64,000 nt of DNA from Salinactinospora qingdaonensis (GCF_039539445.1 NZ_BAABDD010000003.1:124001-188000), one strand, 5' to 3'; numbered from the stretch's first letter, positions 28,293-36,932 are shown. Program-made: numbers and translations. The notes: generated from the letters alone by a model not told the origin.

Positions 28293-29003
28293 ATGGCTGC
28301 TCGTGTGGGCGTCGTCACGTTTCCCGGTTCTCTCGACGACCGGGACGCCGCTCGCGCCGTGCGCACCGCCGGCGGCGAGCCCGTGTCCCTGTGGCACGGC
28401 GACGCCGACCTTAAGGGGGTTGACGCCGTGGTCCTGCCCGGCGGCTTCTCCTACGGCGACTACCTACGCTGTGGCGCCATCGCGCGCTTCGCGCCGATCA
28501 TGAGCGAGATCGTGCCCGCCGCACAGTCGGGAGACCTGCCGGTGCTGGGTATCTGCAACGGTTTCCAGGTGCTGTGCGAAAGTCACCTGCTGCCGGGTGC
28601 GCTCACCCGCAATGCCGGGCAGCGGTTCATCTGCCGCGATCAGCCCATCCGCATGACGGCGACGGACACAGCCTGGACCGGGGCCTACCGTGCGGAGCAG
28701 GAACTGTTGATCCCGCTGAAGAGCAACGAGGGCAACTACACGGCCGACACCGCCACGCTGGACAAGCTCGAAGCCGAAGGCCGTGTGGTGCTGCGCTACG
28801 CCGGGCAGACGCCCAACGGCTCGCGGCGCGACATCGCCGGCGTCACCAACGAGCACCGCAACGTCGTGGGGCTCATGCCCCACCCCGAGCACGCCATTTC
28901 GGCGCTCACCGGCCCCTCCGTGGACGGGCTGGGGTTCTTCACCTCGGTGCTGGCCCACCTGACCGGCGAACGGCCGGTAGCGGCCGGTGCGGTCGCCCGC
29001 TGA
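28293..29003 (+). CDS. purQ: phosphoribosylformylglycinamidine synthase subunit PurQ (glutaminase)
   Basis: A 236-residue class-I glutamine amidotransferase. The nucleophile cysteine is in LPVLGICNGFQVLCE (about residue 89), and the His-Glu pair is in VVGLMPHPEHAIS near residue 205. The N-terminus RVGVVTFPGSLDDRDAARAV and the oxyanion-region VLPGGFSYGDYLRCGAIARF are typical of PurQ. It supplies ammonia to PurL. The ATG is preceded by CGGAGA at good spacing. Confidence 0.97.
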   Translation: MAARVGVVTFPGSLDDRDAARAVRTAGGEPVSLWHGDADLKGVDAVVLPGGFSYGDYLRCGAIARFAPIMSEIVPAAQSGDLPVLGICNGFQVLCESHLLPGALTRNAGQRFICRDQPIRMTATDTAWTGAYRAEQELLIPLKSNEGNYTADTATLDKLEAEGRVVLRYAGQTPNGSRRDIAGVTNEHRNVVGLMPHPEHAISALTGPSVDGLGFFTSVLAHLTGERPVAAGAVAR

Positions 29004-29048
29004 CATCGTGCCCGCACTGTCCACACCACGTCCGGGGGATCGCGGCTC

Positions 29049-29561
29049 ATGATGGCCATGATGGAGCTGCTGCGCTCACGCAAAGCCGGGTACATCCTGG
29101 TCGCGCTCGCCACGGCCGGCTTGGTGACCACGGCGGGGTTTGGGCTGATCAACGCGCTCACCGCGCCTTCTGCCACCCCGCCGGCGGCGACCTCGGAGTC
29201 GCTGCCGCCCGCGCCGGAACTGTCGGTCCTCGGCAACGAACCCGATGGCGTCAGCTACACCGACCTCGGTGAGCGCTGCTCAGCGGCCGAATGCTACCGG
29301 GCTGTGGCGTTGAGCAGCGACGAGTTCGACGGCGAACAGACCATCGAAACCGTCTACAACCACCTCCTCTCTCAGGGGTGGGGACGGATGCTGCCACAGG
29401 GGGAGACCGACCCCGACCAGGTCGCGCTGGCCGACTCCGCGATGACGAACGGCTCCTTCGTGGTGCGGGGTAACACCGAACCCTTCACCGAGGACTCCAC
29501 GGCCGGTCTCGTCATCGTGCACGCCCAGATCGACGTGCCCAGTACCGCTCCCACATCCTGA
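29049..29561 (+). CDS. membrane-anchored extracytoplasmic protein, unknown
   Basis: A 170-residue protein with one N-terminal hydrophobic segment (AGYILVALATAGLVTTAGFGLINAL, about 13-37), probably a signal anchor. A Pro/Ala-rich linker and a small folded domain of about 110 residues follow, with two cysteines close together (GERCSAAECYRAVAL), perhaps a disulfide. Several start codons are possible within the first five codons (MMAMM). It lies between purQ and purL in the same direction. I recognise no family, and the link to purine synthesis is only positional. Confidence 0.7.
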   Translation: MMAMMELLRSRKAGYILVALATAGLVTTAGFGLINALTAPSATPPAATSESLPPAPELSVLGNEPDGVSYTDLGERCSAAECYRAVALSSDEFDGEQTIETVYNHLLSQGWGRMLPQGETDPDQVALADSAMTNGSFVVRGNTEPFTEDSTAGLVIVHAQIDVPSTAPTS

Positions 29562-29611
29562 CGCACCAGCCACCCGCTGTCGCATCACCATCGAACGGAA
29601 ACCCGCGCCGC

Positions 29612-31912
29612 ATGACCGAAACATCACAGCTCGACACCGTCTCTCGCGCCGAAACCAGCCCGGACACCCCGCAGCCCTTCGCCGAACTGGGGATGAAGGA
29701 CGACGAGTACGCGCGCGTACGCACCATCCTTGGGCGTCGCCCTACCTCCGCTGAGCTGGCCATCTACTCGGTGATGTGGAGCGAGCACTGCTCTTACAAG
29801 AGCTCCAAGACCCACCTGCGCCAGTTCGGGGCAAAGGCGCCGCACAGTGACGCGCTGCTGGTCGGTATGGGGGAAAACGCCGGTGTGGTCGACGTGGGCG
29901 ACGGCTACGCCGTCACCTTCAAGATCGAGTCGCACAACCACCCCTCCTACGTCGAGCCGCACCAGGGCGCGGCCACCGGCGTGGGTGGCATTGTCCGCGA
30001 CATTCTCACCATGGGCGCGCGGCCCGTGGCGGTCATGGACGCGCTGCGCTTCGGCCCGGCCGAGGCCGCCGACACCCACCGGGTGCTGCCGGGTGTGGTC
30101 TCGGGCATCTCCTTCTACGGCAATTGTCTCGGCCTGCCCAACATCGGCGGCGAGCTCGGTTTCGACCCCGGCTATTCGGCCAACCCGTTGGTCAACGCGC
30201 TGTGCGTGGGGGTGATGCGCCACGACGGCATCAAGCTGGCCCAGGCTCCGGGGCCGGGTAACAAGGTGGTGCTGTTCGGCGCGACGACCGGCCCCGACGG
30301 CATCGGCGGCGCGTCAGTGTTGGCCAGCGCCAATTTCGATGCTGAGAGTCACGCCAAACGGCCCAGCGTGCAGGTGGGCGACCCGTTCCTGGAGAAGCTG
30401 CTCATCGAGTGCAGCCTGGAACTGTTCGAGCGGGATCTGGTGGTGGGCATCCAGGACCTCGGCGCGGCGGGGGTGTCGTGTGCCACGACCGAACTGGCCG
30501 CCGGCGGCACTGGCGGGATGCGTATCGCCCTCGATCGGGTGCCGCTGCGGGACCCGCGGCTCACGCCTGAGGAGATCCTCATGAGCGAGTCGCAAGAACG
30601 CATGATGGCCGTCGTCGAGCCCGGCAAGCTCGAAGCGTTCCTGGACACGTGCGCCAAGTGGGACATCCTGGCCACCGTGATCGGTGAGGTCACCGAGGTC
30701 ACCGGGGAGGAGGACCAGCGGGGTGGGCGTCTGGTCATGACTTGGCACGGCGAGACCGTCGTCGACCTGCCGCCGCGCACCGCCTCCGACGAGGGCCCCG
30801 TCTACGAGCGGCCCTACCACAAACCCGCCGATCAGGACGCGCTCCAAACCGATACGCCGGCGCGGCTGGCGCGGCCGGTGAGCGACGCCGAACTGCGGGA
30901 ACAGGTACTGACGGTAGTGGGCTCGCCCGGGATCTGCGACGCCGGGTGGGTCACCGAGCAGTACGACCGCTACGTGCTGGGCAATACGGTACTGGCTACC
31001 CCGCACGACAGCGGCGTGATTCGGGTCGCCGACACCGGTGACCGCGGGGTCGCGTTGGCCACCGACGGCAACGGACGCTATACCCGGCTCGACCCCTATG
31101 CGGGCACGCAGCTCGCCTACGCCGAGGCGTACCGCAACGTGGCGGCCACGGGGGCCCGTCCGCTGGCGGTGACCAACTGTCTCAACTTCGGCTCTCCGGA
31201 AGATCCGGGGGTCATGTGGCAGTTCGCCGAGGCCACGCGCGGTCTGGCCGACGCCTGCCAGGAGCTGGGAACGCCGGTCACGGGCGGCAACGTGAGCTTC
31301 TACAACCAGACGGGGGCCACCGCGATCCACCCCACGCCGGTGATCGGCGTGCTGGGGGTCATCGACGACGTCAACACCCGACTGACCTCGGCCTTTCCAG
31401 CAGCGACCGAGGGGGCGAGCATCGTACTGCTGGGTGAGACCCGCGAGGAGCTGGGCGGCTCGGCGTGGGCCAGTGTCATCCACGACCACCTGGGTGGCCA
31501 GCCGCCGCGGGTGGACCTGGCCGCTGAGGCCGCGCTGGCGCGGGTGCTCGGCGAGGCCGCGGCCACGGGGCTGGCCGCCGCTGCCCACGACCTTTCCGAC
31601 GGCGGGCTGGCCGTGGCGCTGGCGGAGTCGGCGCTGCGCGGCGGGGTCGGCTGTGCGGTGCAGGTGGCCGGCGACGCGGTCACGGCACTGTTCAGCGAGT
31701 CGGCTGCGCGAGCGCTCGTGGTCGTGCACCCCGGTTCCGAGGCGGCGCTCACCGAGCTGTGCGATCGCCACGGTGTCCCCGCGACAGCGATCGGCACAGT
31801 CGGTGGCACGGCCGTGCGCATCACCCACCCCGCGGGGAGCGTCGACCTTCCCCTCCCGGAACTGCGCGCCACCTACGAGGCTGCGCTGCCCGCAGCCTTG
31901 GACGCGGTCTGA
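29612..31912 (+). CDS. purL: phosphoribosylformylglycinamidine synthase subunit PurL (synthetase)
   Basis: A 766-residue small-type PurL. N-terminal catalytic and ATP-binding blocks are seen in YSVMWSEHCSYKSSKTHLRQF and FKIESHNHPSYVEPHQGAATGVGGIVRDI. The repeated AIR-synthase half includes VTNCLNFGSPEDPGVMWQF and TPVTGGNVSFYNQT. The C-terminal half reads AAHDLSDGGLAVALAESALRGGVG. It makes FGAM from FGAR, ATP and ammonia delivered by PurQ, with PurS as adaptor. Length is normal, and it ends this plus-strand group. Confidence 0.98.
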   Translation: MTETSQLDTVSRAETSPDTPQPFAELGMKDDEYARVRTILGRRPTSAELAIYSVMWSEHCSYKSSKTHLRQFGAKAPHSDALLVGMGENAGVVDVGDGYAVTFKIESHNHPSYVEPHQGAATGVGGIVRDILTMGARPVAVMDALRFGPAEAADTHRVLPGVVSGISFYGNCLGLPNIGGELGFDPGYSANPLVNALCVGVMRHDGIKLAQAPGPGNKVVLFGATTGPDGIGGASVLASANFDAESHAKRPSVQVGDPFLEKLLIECSLELFERDLVVGIQDLGAAGVSCATTELAAGGTGGMRIALDRVPLRDPRLTPEEILMSESQERMMAVVEPGKLEAFLDTCAKWDILATVIGEVTEVTGEEDQRGGRLVMTWHGETVVDLPPRTASDEGPVYERPYHKPADQDALQTDTPARLARPVSDAELREQVLTVVGSPGICDAGWVTEQYDRYVLGNTVLATPHDSGVIRVADTGDRGVALATDGNGRYTRLDPYAGTQLAYAEAYRNVAATGARPLAVTNCLNFGSPEDPGVMWQFAEATRGLADACQELGTPVTGGNVSFYNQTGATAIHPTPVIGVLGVIDDVNTRLTSAFPAATEGASIVLLGETREELGGSAWASVIHDHLGGQPPRVDLAAEAALARVLGEAAATGLAAAAHDLSDGGLAVALAESALRGGVGCAVQVAGDAVTALFSESAARALVVVHPGSEAALTELCDRHGVPATAIGTVGGTAVRITHPAGSVDLPLPELRATYEAALPAALDAV

Positions 31913-31949
31913 CCTCGCGCGCTGACGGCAACCGCCGCGGCGCGTGTTC

Positions 31950-32354
31950 TCAGGCCCCGGTCAGTAGTTCTGTCCGCTTCAAGCCATCTAGTGCCGCGGC
32001 AACGTCAAAGAGGCGAAACAGCGCCCGTTTGCGTGAGCTCCAGTCCGCCAGGTGTCGCGCCACCATTTCGGCGTCGGCGGCATCGTTAACGCAGGTAGCG
32101 AGGTGGTGCACGCTGGGGTCGATCACACGGGAGACTCGGGTCATCAGATACACAAGAGGCGCTGGCCTTGCTCGTAGCCACGCACCTGACCACCGTGAAT
32201 GCGGTACAGCATTGGTGAGTGCGAAGCGAAATAGAAGGCGACGCAGTACGCAACGATCCCGTTGGGCCCCAGGGGACCGCAAGTCCACGGCGCCCCTGTT
32301 TGATCCCCGGTTGGCACATTCCACCGACAGGCTGGGGTTCAGGGTGTCCGCCAT
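31950..32354 (-). CDS. hypothetical protein or gene remnant
   Basis: A 134-residue open frame whose ATG at 32354 has AGGAG nine bases upstream. The C-terminal half (DPSVHHLATCVNDAADAEMVARHLADWSSRKRALFRLFDVAAALDGL) has GC-rich third positions and looks like real helical protein. The N-terminal half is Arg-rich with less typical codons. No family is recognised. Two hairpins lie upstream, CGGGCTC-ACAG-GAGCCCG (32400-32417) and GCGGAG-CGGCCA-CTCCGC (32428-32445). It could be an orphan gene or a decayed fragment. Confidence 0.45.
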   Translation of the reverse strand: MADTLNPSLSVECANRGSNRGAVDLRSPGAQRDRCVLRRLLFRFALTNAVPHSRWSGAWLRARPAPLVYLMTRVSRVIDPSVHHLATCVNDAADAEMVARHLADWSSRKRALFRLFDVAAALDGLKRTELLTGA

Positions 32355-32645
32355 CGACGGAGGCTCCTAGCTACAAAGGAAGCCAACCGAAGAGTCTGCC
32401 GGGCTCACAGGAGCCCGAGGCAACCGAGCGGAGCGGCCACTCCGCCGAGCGCAGGCTAAACAAATATCGAACCATGCACCGTGCCCATACGCCGCGCCCT
32501 GTCAAAGAGTGTGCTGGCTATCCGAGGAAAATGAAACCAACAGAGATGATCGAGCGATCGGTCTGGAGGGGCATGATTATCGGCAGACGGCCGCCCCGAC
32601 GAACTCCAGCATGATGGTGGCAACGCCGATGGTGGGCGACGGAGG

Positions 32646-33236
32646 TCAGATGGGGGCCCATTGGGGGTTTCGGCCGCTCATGGCTATGGTGCGGTCGAGT
32701 AGAGAAGCGTCGGCAGAGACCTCGACGGGCGGGCCGAACAGCCCCTGCCGTTCCCGCTGGTCGCTGTCGTTGGCTGAAAGGCTCATGACGTGCAGGGAGG
32801 CTTCGGCCGTCCGGGAGTCGCAGGAGAAAGGCTGCTCGGTGGCGCGAGCGAGGTCCCAACCGTGCAGCAGTAGCTCGCCGGCGGCGATCCTACCCACGAT
32901 CGGGGCGGGCAGCAGGCGTCCCCCCGCTCGCGCGGTGCCCTCCCATGCGGCGGGGTCGCGCCAGGCGAACACCATCGCTTCGATGCTCCGCGGCAGCGTT
33001 TCGCGCCAGTGCGGGTCGAGTTCGGCCGCGGTGGCGTCGCTGGGAGCGGCGGCGGCCCCTTCAACCTTGGTGGCGGCGTCGCGGAAGGCGGAGGTGACGT
33101 CGAGGAGGTGAGCGAGGAGATCGCGCACCCGGTAGCCCTCGCAGGGGGTAGGGGCCCAAAGCTGGGAGTCGGCCAACGTCCCCAGCAAGTCGGTGAGCCG
33201 GCGCGCCGATGGTTCGAGGTCGATCACGGTCATCAT
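32646..33236 (-). CDS. TIGR03086-family metal-binding protein (DinB/MDMPI-like)
   Basis: A 196-residue four-helix-bundle protein. The family pattern is visible as LWAPTPCEGYRVRDLLAHLLDVTSAFRDAA near the start and AAGELLLHGWDLARATEQPF near residue 125, giving the conserved metal-ligand histidines. Relatives include mycothiol-dependent maleylpyruvate isomerase-type enzymes; the actual reaction is unknown. It is divergent from a TetR regulator, so probably its target. The start is 14 bp from a 44-bp perfect palindrome. Confidence 0.85.
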   Translation of the reverse strand: MMTVIDLEPSARRLTDLLGTLADSQLWAPTPCEGYRVRDLLAHLLDVTSAFRDAATKVEGAAAAPSDATAAELDPHWRETLPRSIEAMVFAWRDPAAWEGTARAGGRLLPAPIVGRIAAGELLLHGWDLARATEQPFSCDSRTAEASLHVMSLSANDSDQRERQGLFGPPVEVSADASLLDRTIAMSGRNPQWAPI

Positions 33237-33250
33237 GTGGGTTCCTTTGT

Positions 33251-33294
33251 GCCGTGCTGCACCGCCCGTCGTACGACGGGCGGTGCAGCACGGC
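33251..33294. repeat. 44-bp perfect palindrome
   Basis: Bases 33251-33272 are the exact reverse complement of 33273-33294, centred on TCGT/ACGA, with no spacer. It lies between the divergent TIGR03086 and tetR genes, 14 bp from the former. It could extrude as a cruciform, block leader translation as an RNA hairpin, or hold two overlapping operator sites. Confidence 0.9.
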
Positions 33295-33313
33295 CATGCT
33301 CGGAGGACGGATC

Positions 33314-33358
33314 TTGTATACGGTGTCTACAATGGCACACATTGTGGACGCCATCCAC
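33314..33358. promoter_or_regulatory. cluster of overlapping operators upstream of tetR
   Basis: Three overlapping inverted repeats lie just before the TetR start. They are TTGTATACGGTGTCTACAA (33314-33332, arms TTGTA-n-AC / GT-n-TACAA), ACAATG-N5-CATTGT (33329-33345), and GTGGA-N5-TCCAC (33344-33358). The first has the size and symmetry of a TetR dimer site. Autoregulation and control of the divergent gene are likely. Confidence 0.6.
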
Positions 33359-33372
33359 ATTAGGGGTGAACA

Positions 33373-34011
33373 ATGCCGGCTAACCCGCCCAAACGCAGCA
33401 CCTATCGCCACGGCGATCTGCGCAACGCACTCCTGGCCGCCGGAACCGAACTGGCCCGCGAGGGCGGGCCAGAGGCGGTGGTGTTGCGCGAGGCCACCCG
33501 CCGGGTGGGAGTGGCCCCCAACGCGGCCTACCGGCACTTCGCCGACCGCGACGCCTTGCTCAGGGCGGTGTGCTCGGCAGCCCAGTCGAGACTGGCAGTG
33601 GTGATCGAAGAGGAGCAGGACACGGTGGTCCGCGAGGGTGATCCCTCCGCTGTCGCGCGGGCGCTGCTGCGCGCCGTGGGCACCGGCTACCTGCGCTTCG
33701 CCCAAACCGAGCCGGAACTGTTCCGCACGGCGTTCGCCGTGCCCAGCGACCAGGAAAGCGCCACCAGCCCCGAGCGAGCGGGAAACACCGGGCTAACCCC
33801 GCTGCAACTACTGAGCCAAGCTCTGGACGGACTCGTCGAGGCGGGGGTTCTCACCGCTGAGCGTCGCCCCGGCGCCGAGTTCCTCGCCTGGTCGGCGGTA
33901 CACGGGCTGGCCACGCTACTGGTCGATGGCCCCCTGCGCGGCCTCGCACCCCCCAAGACCGACGACCTGTCCGGTCGCCTGCTGGACATGATCGACCACG
34001 GCCTGCGGTAA
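33373..34011 (+). CDS. TetR-family regulator
   Basis: A 212-residue regulator. The helix-turn-helix spans about 12-60 (YRHGDLRNALLAAGTELAREGGPEAVVLREATRRVGVAPNAAYRHFADRDALLRAV). The C-terminal part fits the WHG-type ligand domain (GTGYLRFAQTEPELFRTAF, then AWSAVHGLATLLVDGPLRGL). The ligand is unknown. Divergent orientation and the dense inverted repeats between the two genes suggest it represses itself and the TIGR03086-family gene. Confidence 0.93.
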   Translation: MPANPPKRSTYRHGDLRNALLAAGTELAREGGPEAVVLREATRRVGVAPNAAYRHFADRDALLRAVCSAAQSRLAVVIEEEQDTVVREGDPSAVARALLRAVGTGYLRFAQTEPELFRTAFAVPSDQESATSPERAGNTGLTPLQLLSQALDGLVEAGVLTAERRPGAEFLAWSAVHGLATLLVDGPLRGLAPPKTDDLSGRLLDMIDHGLR

Positions 34012-34208
34012 CCGGCGGTTCCCCGCGCCGCACGGGCGGGTGTGACCGGGGTCGGGAGCAGTGGTGTTCACCGCGGTGGCCATGGGTGCGATGGGGACTG
34101 TCCCGCCCATGTGCATGGGGTGCCGCAGCCCCTGCGTCAGGGCGGCTCTTGAGCGGCACGCGAGACTGGCGGTGGTCCGGCTCCCGCTCTTGCAAGCGGT
34201 GGGGGAAA

Positions 34209-34266
34209 CGGCTGGGCACCTGGCCGCGGCAGCCAGGAGGAGCTGCCGCGGCCAGGTGCCCAGCCG
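34209..34266. terminator. 25-bp perfect hairpin between convergent genes
   Basis: Arms 34209-34233 and 34242-34266 are perfectly complementary over 25 bp, closed by the 8-base loop CAGGAGGA. It lies 198 bp after the tetR stop and 95 bp before the stop of the opposing small acidic protein gene, so it probably acts as a bidirectional terminator. The length is well above normal. The rest of 34012-34361 holds no gene I can support. Confidence 0.75.
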
Positions 34267-34361
34267 CACCGGCCGATGTAGCTCCACTCACTGTGACGCC
34301 GATGGGACGACGCACGGCGGCGAGTACACCCCGAGGGGCCTGAACGGTGTGCGGGCTCGGG

Positions 34362-34568
34362 CTACTCGGTCGGCCGGTCGGGAGTTTCGGCCTCTTCGTC
34401 CACCGCTTCAGGATCGGCGATGGCCGACTCGCCCTCCTCGGTGACGGTGGGCTCGGGCTCCCGCGCCTCGTCGGCGCGCGTAGGCTGCTTCCCCTTGAGG
34501 ACCCCCTGAATCTCACTCTCCATCTCGTCGTCGAGCTTGGGGCCGTGCTTGTCGCTGCCACGCTCCAT
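34362..34568 (-). CDS. small acidic protein, unknown
   Basis: A 68-residue, very acidic, probably disordered protein: MERGSDKHGPKLDDEMESEI at the start, an REPEPTVTEEGES centre and an EAVDEEAETPDRPTE end. The SDKH-x-LDEEM and R-DE-REPEP patterns occur in the N-terminus of actinobacterial proteins that carry a C-terminal DUF2795 domain, which is missing here. The ATG at 34568 follows AAAGGA. Function unknown; possibly stress related, given the sigma factor nearby (inference). Confidence 0.68.
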   Translation of the reverse strand: MERGSDKHGPKLDDEMESEIQGVLKGKQPTRADEAREPEPTVTEEGESAIADPEAVDEEAETPDRPTE

Positions 34569-34784
34569 GGTTTCGTGTCCTTTCCTCCCCGGAGAGCCAA
34601 GGCGTGTTCTGGCTCGGCGCAGTACCCCTGCACCGAGCAGCGAAACGCCGGTGTCTTCGCAGGTCACCGCCGTTCGCGAAACGCGAACCCCACGGTTGGA
34701 GGTCGGTCGCCGACCCGCTAGGTGTCGATCCGTCACGCTCTAGGATGGAACGGGACGAACTGTGAGGGAGAGGCTGGCCAGGGG

Positions 34785-35015
34785 ATGCGCGCGGGTCGGA
34801 TACGTGGACCGTTTGGCAGTATCGACCGGCCGGCCAGTGCCCTGCGCTCCCGGTTGTTCCTGGCATTGTTCGGCACCGTGGTGCTCTTCGCCGGTGCGGT
34901 CCTCGCCGCCGTGTGGGCACACTCGACCCCGTTGACTGTCGTCCTTGGGGCCGGGTGCCTGGCGGCGGGACTCAACGTGTACTGGGTTCGGCAACGCATC
35001 CGCCACGAACGCTGA
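34785..35015 (+). CDS. small membrane protein, DUF6343-like
   Basis: A 76-residue protein with a basic N-terminus (MRAGRIRGPFGSIDRPASALRSR). Two hydrophobic helices follow, LFLALFGTVVLFAGAVLAAVWA and TPLTVVLGAGCLAAGLNVYWV, and a basic end RQRIRHER. Layout recalls the small actinobacterial DUF6343 membrane proteins, but the match is from memory and weak. GGGAGAGG lies upstream of the ATG at moderate spacing. It is convergent with the SigB/F-type sigma gene, stops only 12 bp apart. Confidence 0.6.
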   Translation: MRAGRIRGPFGSIDRPASALRSRLFLALFGTVVLFAGAVLAAVWAHSTPLTVVLGAGCLAAGLNVYWVRQRIRHER

Positions 35016-35027
35016 GAGCCCACCGCC

Positions 35028-35882
35028 TCAGCCGTCTTCGAGCATGCCACGGCGCATGCGGGCGAGAGCGTTGGAGAGCAGACGGGACACGTGCATCTGC
35101 GAGATACCGATGTCGGCGGCGATCTCGCTTTGAGTTTTGTTTCCGAAGAACCGCAGCAGCACGATCCGGCGTTCCCGCTCGGGCAGCGAGCGCAGCAGCG
35201 AGGGCAGGGCCTCGCGCTCCACGACTCCTTCGAGCGTTCCGTCGAGGCCGCCGATCGTGTCGCCGAGGTTGAGGCCGTTGCCCTCATCGTCGTTGGCGGG
35301 AGAGTCCAGCGAGAGAGCGCTGTAGGCGGTAGATGCCTCCATCAACTCCGACAGGTCGTCCACCGACATCTCCATCTCGTGGGCGAGTTCGCCCATCCGA
35401 GGCGAGCGGCCCAGTCGCTGGGTGAGGCTGTGGATGGTGCGGTTCAGTTCGCTGCGCTTCTCCTGATGGCGTCGCGGGACGCGCACAGCCCACGTTTTGT
35501 CGCGGAAGTGCCGCTTAACCTCTCCTGTCATCATGGGCACGGCGTAGGCGATGAAGTCATGACCGCGCTCGGTATCGAAACCGTTGACAGCCTTGACCAA
35601 ACCGAGGAGGGCCGCCTGTTCGAGGTCCTCGGTCGGTTCGCCGCGGTTGGCGTAGCGCGATGCGATGTGGCGAGCGAGCCCGATGTAGTGCTCGACGATC
35701 CGCCCACGTATCTCGGCGCAGCCGGGATCGTCGTCGGGCAACTGGTTGAGTCGCCGAAAGAGGTCAGCGACCTCTGCGTCGCGCTTGCGCTGTGACGGTG
35801 ATGTCTGTTCGGGTGCGCTATGTTCTGGCGCCGGTTCAGACCGGCGGTTCGTTGGTGCGGCGCTGACATCGGTGACGGACAT
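35028..35882 (-). CDS. SigB/SigF-family stress sigma factor
   Basis: A 284-residue group-3 sigma factor. Region 2 includes IVEHYIGLARHIASRYANRGEPTEDLEQAALLGLVKAVNGFDTERGHDFIAYAVPMMTGEVKRHFRDKTWAVRVPRR. Region 3 follows (LTQRLGRSPRMGELAHEMEMSVDDL), and region 4 is LPERERRIVLLRFFGNKTQSEIAADIGISQMHVSRLL. Relatives control general or osmotic stress and sporulation in Streptomyces. The ATG at 35882 has CAGGAG seven bases upstream. No anti-sigma gene is adjacent. The HATPase protein in the pur cluster is a possible distant partner (inference only). Confidence 0.94.
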   Translation of the reverse strand: MSVTDVSAAPTNRRSEPAPEHSAPEQTSPSQRKRDAEVADLFRRLNQLPDDDPGCAEIRGRIVEHYIGLARHIASRYANRGEPTEDLEQAALLGLVKAVNGFDTERGHDFIAYAVPMMTGEVKRHFRDKTWAVRVPRRHQEKRSELNRTIHSLTQRLGRSPRMGELAHEMEMSVDDLSELMEASTAYSALSLDSPANDDEGNGLNLGDTIGGLDGTLEGVVEREALPSLLRSLPERERRIVLLRFFGNKTQSEIAADIGISQMHVSRLLSNALARMRRGMLEDG

Positions 35883-36116
35883 TGCTGACTCCTGATGAAG
35901 AGACCAGCTAAGCACCGAATTGCCGGTGTGGGGCGCATTGTGTGAGGGCGCCGGAAGGATGGGGCGCCCCGCGCCCGAGGGCCCGCTTCTAGACCCCGGT
36001 GCTAATGCGAGTTTAGTCCACGGCCGGTAAAACACACCTAGCGTGCTACGTCTGATTTGCCAGAATTAAGTGATTCTTTGGGTGGCTGTGCCGCCCACTG
36101 CGGCACCAGGGCATTG

Positions 36117-36881
36117 CTACCGCCGGCTTCCGTTCCCGTTGTGCGGAACCTGTTCGACGACGCGCGCCGCGATCTCGCGCAGCTTGATGTTCTGGTTATT
36201 CGACGCGGTGCGCAGCCGCTCGAAGGCCACGTCGGCGTCGCAGCGAGCCTGGGCCATGACGATGCCGATGGCACGGTCGATGACGGCGCGCGAGTCCATC
36301 GCCCGCTCCAGGTTCACCGCGAGTTCAGAGGTGCGCTGGTAACGGTCGCGCCCGGCGATGGCCGAGGCGACCGGGGTGCTGAACATCGAAATGAATGCCT
36401 CGTCGAGAGCGTCGAAACCGGCCGGTTCGCGGCTGGAAAGGTTAAGCGCTCCCAAGGGATGGCCTTCGACGACCAACCCTGCCGAGAGATAGCTGCGCAG
36501 CCCCATGGACTTGGCGATCTCGGTAAACCTCGGCCACACCTGTTCGGCCGCTTCCACATCGCAGCGGTTGATGGTGTGCCGACGCGCCGCGTCCAGGCAC
36601 GGCCCGTCGTCAAGCTGATACTGGCCTTGGTCGAGTCGGAACGTGTCGTCGTCGGTGGCCACGATGGTCTTAGGCATGCCGCTGTCGTCGAGCACAGTGA
36701 TACTGGCCGCGTGACAGCCGGGGATCAACCGCATGGCCAGCACGAGGATGCGTTGCAGGCTCTCCTCCATCGATTCCTCGATAGCCAAGACCTGGGTGAG
36801 TTCACTGAGAGCAGTGATGATGTCACCGTAGCGGTCATGCGCGGATGCGGGAGTTACTGGTTGGATTTCGATCTCCGCCAC
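36117..36881 (-). CDS. GAF-ANTAR regulator (RNA-binding antiterminator type)
   Basis: A 254-residue protein. An N-terminal GAF-type sensor domain covers about 25-170 (LQRILVLAMRLIPGCHAASITVLDDSGMPKTIVATDDDTF ... YLSAGLVVEGHPLGALNLSSREPAGFD). A C-terminal ANTAR domain covers about 190-245 (LERAMDSRAVIDRAIGIVMAQARCDADVAFERLRTASNNQNIKLREIAARVVEQV). ANTAR domains bind paired RNA hairpins and prevent termination. The GTG at 36881 follows AGGAG by 6 bases; an overlapping ATG there is out of frame. It lies next to the stress sigma gene on the same strand, and an intrinsic terminator pointing away sits 50 bp upstream. Confidence 0.9.
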   Translation of the reverse strand: MAEIEIQPVTPASAHDRYGDIITALSELTQVLAIEESMEESLQRILVLAMRLIPGCHAASITVLDDSGMPKTIVATDDDTFRLDQGQYQLDDGPCLDAARRHTINRCDVEAAEQVWPRFTEIAKSMGLRSYLSAGLVVEGHPLGALNLSSREPAGFDALDEAFISMFSTPVASAIAGRDRYQRTSELAVNLERAMDSRAVIDRAIGIVMAQARCDADVAFERLRTASNNQNIKLREIAARVVEQVPHNGNGSRR

Positions 36882-36932
36882 ATAAGGCTCCTGGGCTGAA
36901 GCGCCACGACAGCAGGGTCGGGCGCAACGGAG

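Noticed and set aside
30314..31828. Long minus-strand frame opposite purL
   Set aside because: Shadow of purL; no start signal or domain.
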